A stretch of 64,000 nt of DNA from positions 1,240,001 through 1,304,000 of the forward strand of contig NC_085108.1 in NCBI RefSeq assembly GCF_030269925.1. The letters are read 5' to 3'. The position numbers and the translations under genes are program-made. The notes beneath the pieces were generated by a model. The model searched no databases, had not been told where the DNA came from, and saw nothing but the letters and a program-made list of their open reading frames with translations. Origin of the DNA: Bombyx mori (taxonomy: Eukaryota > Arthropoda > Insecta > Lepidoptera > Bombycidae). Positions 63,090 through 64,000 of the stretch are shown one piece after another. Every line of letters starts with the position of its first letter. Position 1 is the stretch's first letter.

Positions 63090-63390
63090 TATTCAGAGAA
63101 GCACTGCTCTTGCTAGGGCTTCTTCTTCTTCTTCTTCGTCGCTTCCTCATTACTGAGGGTCGTGACCACATTAGTCTAGTTTTTGCACCAGCTTCCTACA
63201 ATGTTGCCTGCATTCGGCCTGCTTAATGGCACCCGGGACGCTGGTGTTTGTGGTCTCCTTGACAGTGTCCGTCCACCGGGTTGGCTAGGGCTAATGTTAG
63301 CAAATTCTTCTCAGGTTGAGCCCGTGAACTCACCTACTCATCAACAAGAAGCTGGAATAGCCCAGCTACCAGCAAATAGGTAGGAAAAAA
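63090..63390 (+). mobile_element. Family B retroposon split by a LINE
   Basis: AGAAGCACTGCTCTTGCTAG (to 63120) and GGGCTAATGTTAGCAAATTC (from 63284) around the insert 63121-63283. Ends GGTAGGAAAAAAG. Confidence 0.8.
63121..63283 (-). mobile_element. LINE 3' fragment inside a family B unit, 9-bp TSD
   Basis: (TTC)n followed by GTCGCTTCCTCATTACTGAG, the reverse of an RTE-like tail. GCTAGGGCT is duplicated at 63112-63120 and 63284-63292, and family B continues on both sides. Confidence 0.85.
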
Positions 63391-63397
63391 GGGTGCT

Positions 63398-63533
63398 ATG
63401 GAATAAAGCTTACAAGCAATAAATAAATAAAAAATTCAATTAATACTCTATAGATGGCGATGTACTGGTTAAATATGGAATAAAGCTTACAAAGCAACTA
63501 ATACTCTGTAAATGGCGGTCTACTAGTTAAAAA
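63398..63533. repeat. Two-copy tandem repeat, about 77 bp
   Basis: ATGGAATAAAGCTTACAA..AATACTCTATAGATGGCG at 63398 is repeated at 63475 with a 13-bp deletion. Confidence 0.75.
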
Positions 63534-64000
63534 TAAACTTAAATACGGCGATTCTTAAAGTTTATTTAAACAAATAGAAAGTTAAGTCACCGACAACAGC
63601 CAGTTTTACCAAACAAAGATTATCCGTTGGATCTTATATTCGTTTTACCACAAGGTAACAAAATACAGTTCACATTTCTATTATTATCTGTGGGTTCGTG
63701 CCCTTTGCACGATAGCGCTCGCACTGTTTACTTACTCTCTTTTGAATATTTAGGTAGTTTCTAGTTTTCCAATTACAGAGCATAATGCGACTCAGTGACG
63801 CACAATGCCGAATTATGCTGAAGCTTAATAGGAACGTGAATTAGTTTTCAAATGCATCAGCAGAGTGCGCTAAGTTAGCACAGTTTTAATTAACATTGAT
63901 TATTTCTAAGAAACTACGACGAAACGAAAGCCTTACAATTTTTTCAACATTAAATAATATCACTAACGATAATATAAACAAAATTTCGATCAATGCCAAC
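63534..64000. other. Nothing recognised
   Basis: AT-rich to the window edge. A GTAAG donor-like site on the minus strand near 63741 has no convincing exon next to it. Confidence 0.3.

Noticed and set aside
1..64000. CRISPR arrays, operons, riboswitches, rRNA
   Set aside because: Nothing of the kind. The tandem repeats are a minisatellite and microsatellites, and the DNA is animal nuclear sequence.
1..64000. Origin from the female-specific W chromosome or a piRNA cluster, suggested by dense nested transposons
   Set aside because: Nested transposons are common on silkworm autosomes too, an Osiris locus argues for ordinary euchromatin, and no diagnostic W sequence was recognised.

Overview
The window is AT-rich lepidopteran nuclear DNA, almost certainly from a silkworm (Bombyx). 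The main evidence is about thirty copies or fragments of what I recognise as the Bm1 SINE: a tRNA-like head, a body of about 250 bp, and an end like CATCTAAGCAATAAAAAA. A DD37D mariner of Bmmar1 type, Lepidoptera-style Helitrons (hairpin then CTAG|T) and several non-LTR retrotransposon tails support the same placement. There is no bacterial-style gene organisation. Most of the sequence is transposon debris, much of it nested, and several insertion events can be read from target-site duplications (TSDs).

Host gene content is thin. The best host locus is on the minus strand at 46659-51432. Three exons in compatible splice phase encode the C-terminal half of an Osiris-family (DUF1676) protein. 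The first visible exon carries a basic GRTFGR-type stretch and the long hydrophobic segment. The last exon ends in a stop codon. The upstream exons were not found. The first visible intron (about 4 kb) is filled with Helitrons, Bm1 copies, a fold-back MITE and LINE pieces, and one Bm1 lies only about 10 bp from a splice donor. Other possible host exons are weaker: 21209-21346 (-), 32437-32541 with 32674-32709 (+), 36886-37023 (+), 34950-35023 (+), 9900-10296 (-), 60945-61208 (-) and 61921-62099 (-).

Layout. 0-12 kb: LINE, SINE and Helitron fragments, a 471-bp TIR element (4550-5020) and a TA-flanked MITE (8978-9317). 12-15 kb: the longest reverse-transcriptase remnant (13386-14519), facing an inverted 3' fragment of the same family. 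15-20 kb: runs of Helitrons and SINEs, and fold-back MITEs. 19.6-20.9 kb: a complete but frameshifted mariner with TIRs and TA duplications. 21-38 kb: SINE and LINE tails, an 8-bp-TSD hAT-type MITE and possible + strand exons. 38-40 kb: a solo LTR with GTAC duplications, inside an older inverted-repeat element. 44-46 kb: a Jockey-like reverse-transcriptase C-terminus with an intact 3' tail. 46-52 kb: the Osiris locus. 52.9-54.2 kb: a 63-bp-period minisatellite. 54-64 kb: more mobile DNA, including a 5'-deleted second mariner and a second, longer copy of the 4.5-kb DNA element.

No self-contained new defence or metabolic system was seen. The points most worth following are the transposon-loaded Osiris gene, the two short retroposon families (called B and C here) whose ends are fixed by TSDs, the 4.5/59-kb DNA transposon pair, the fold-back MITE family and the minisatellite. 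Family names other than Bm1, Bmmar1-like, Helitron and Osiris are descriptive labels only. Boundaries are read by eye and may be off by several bases.
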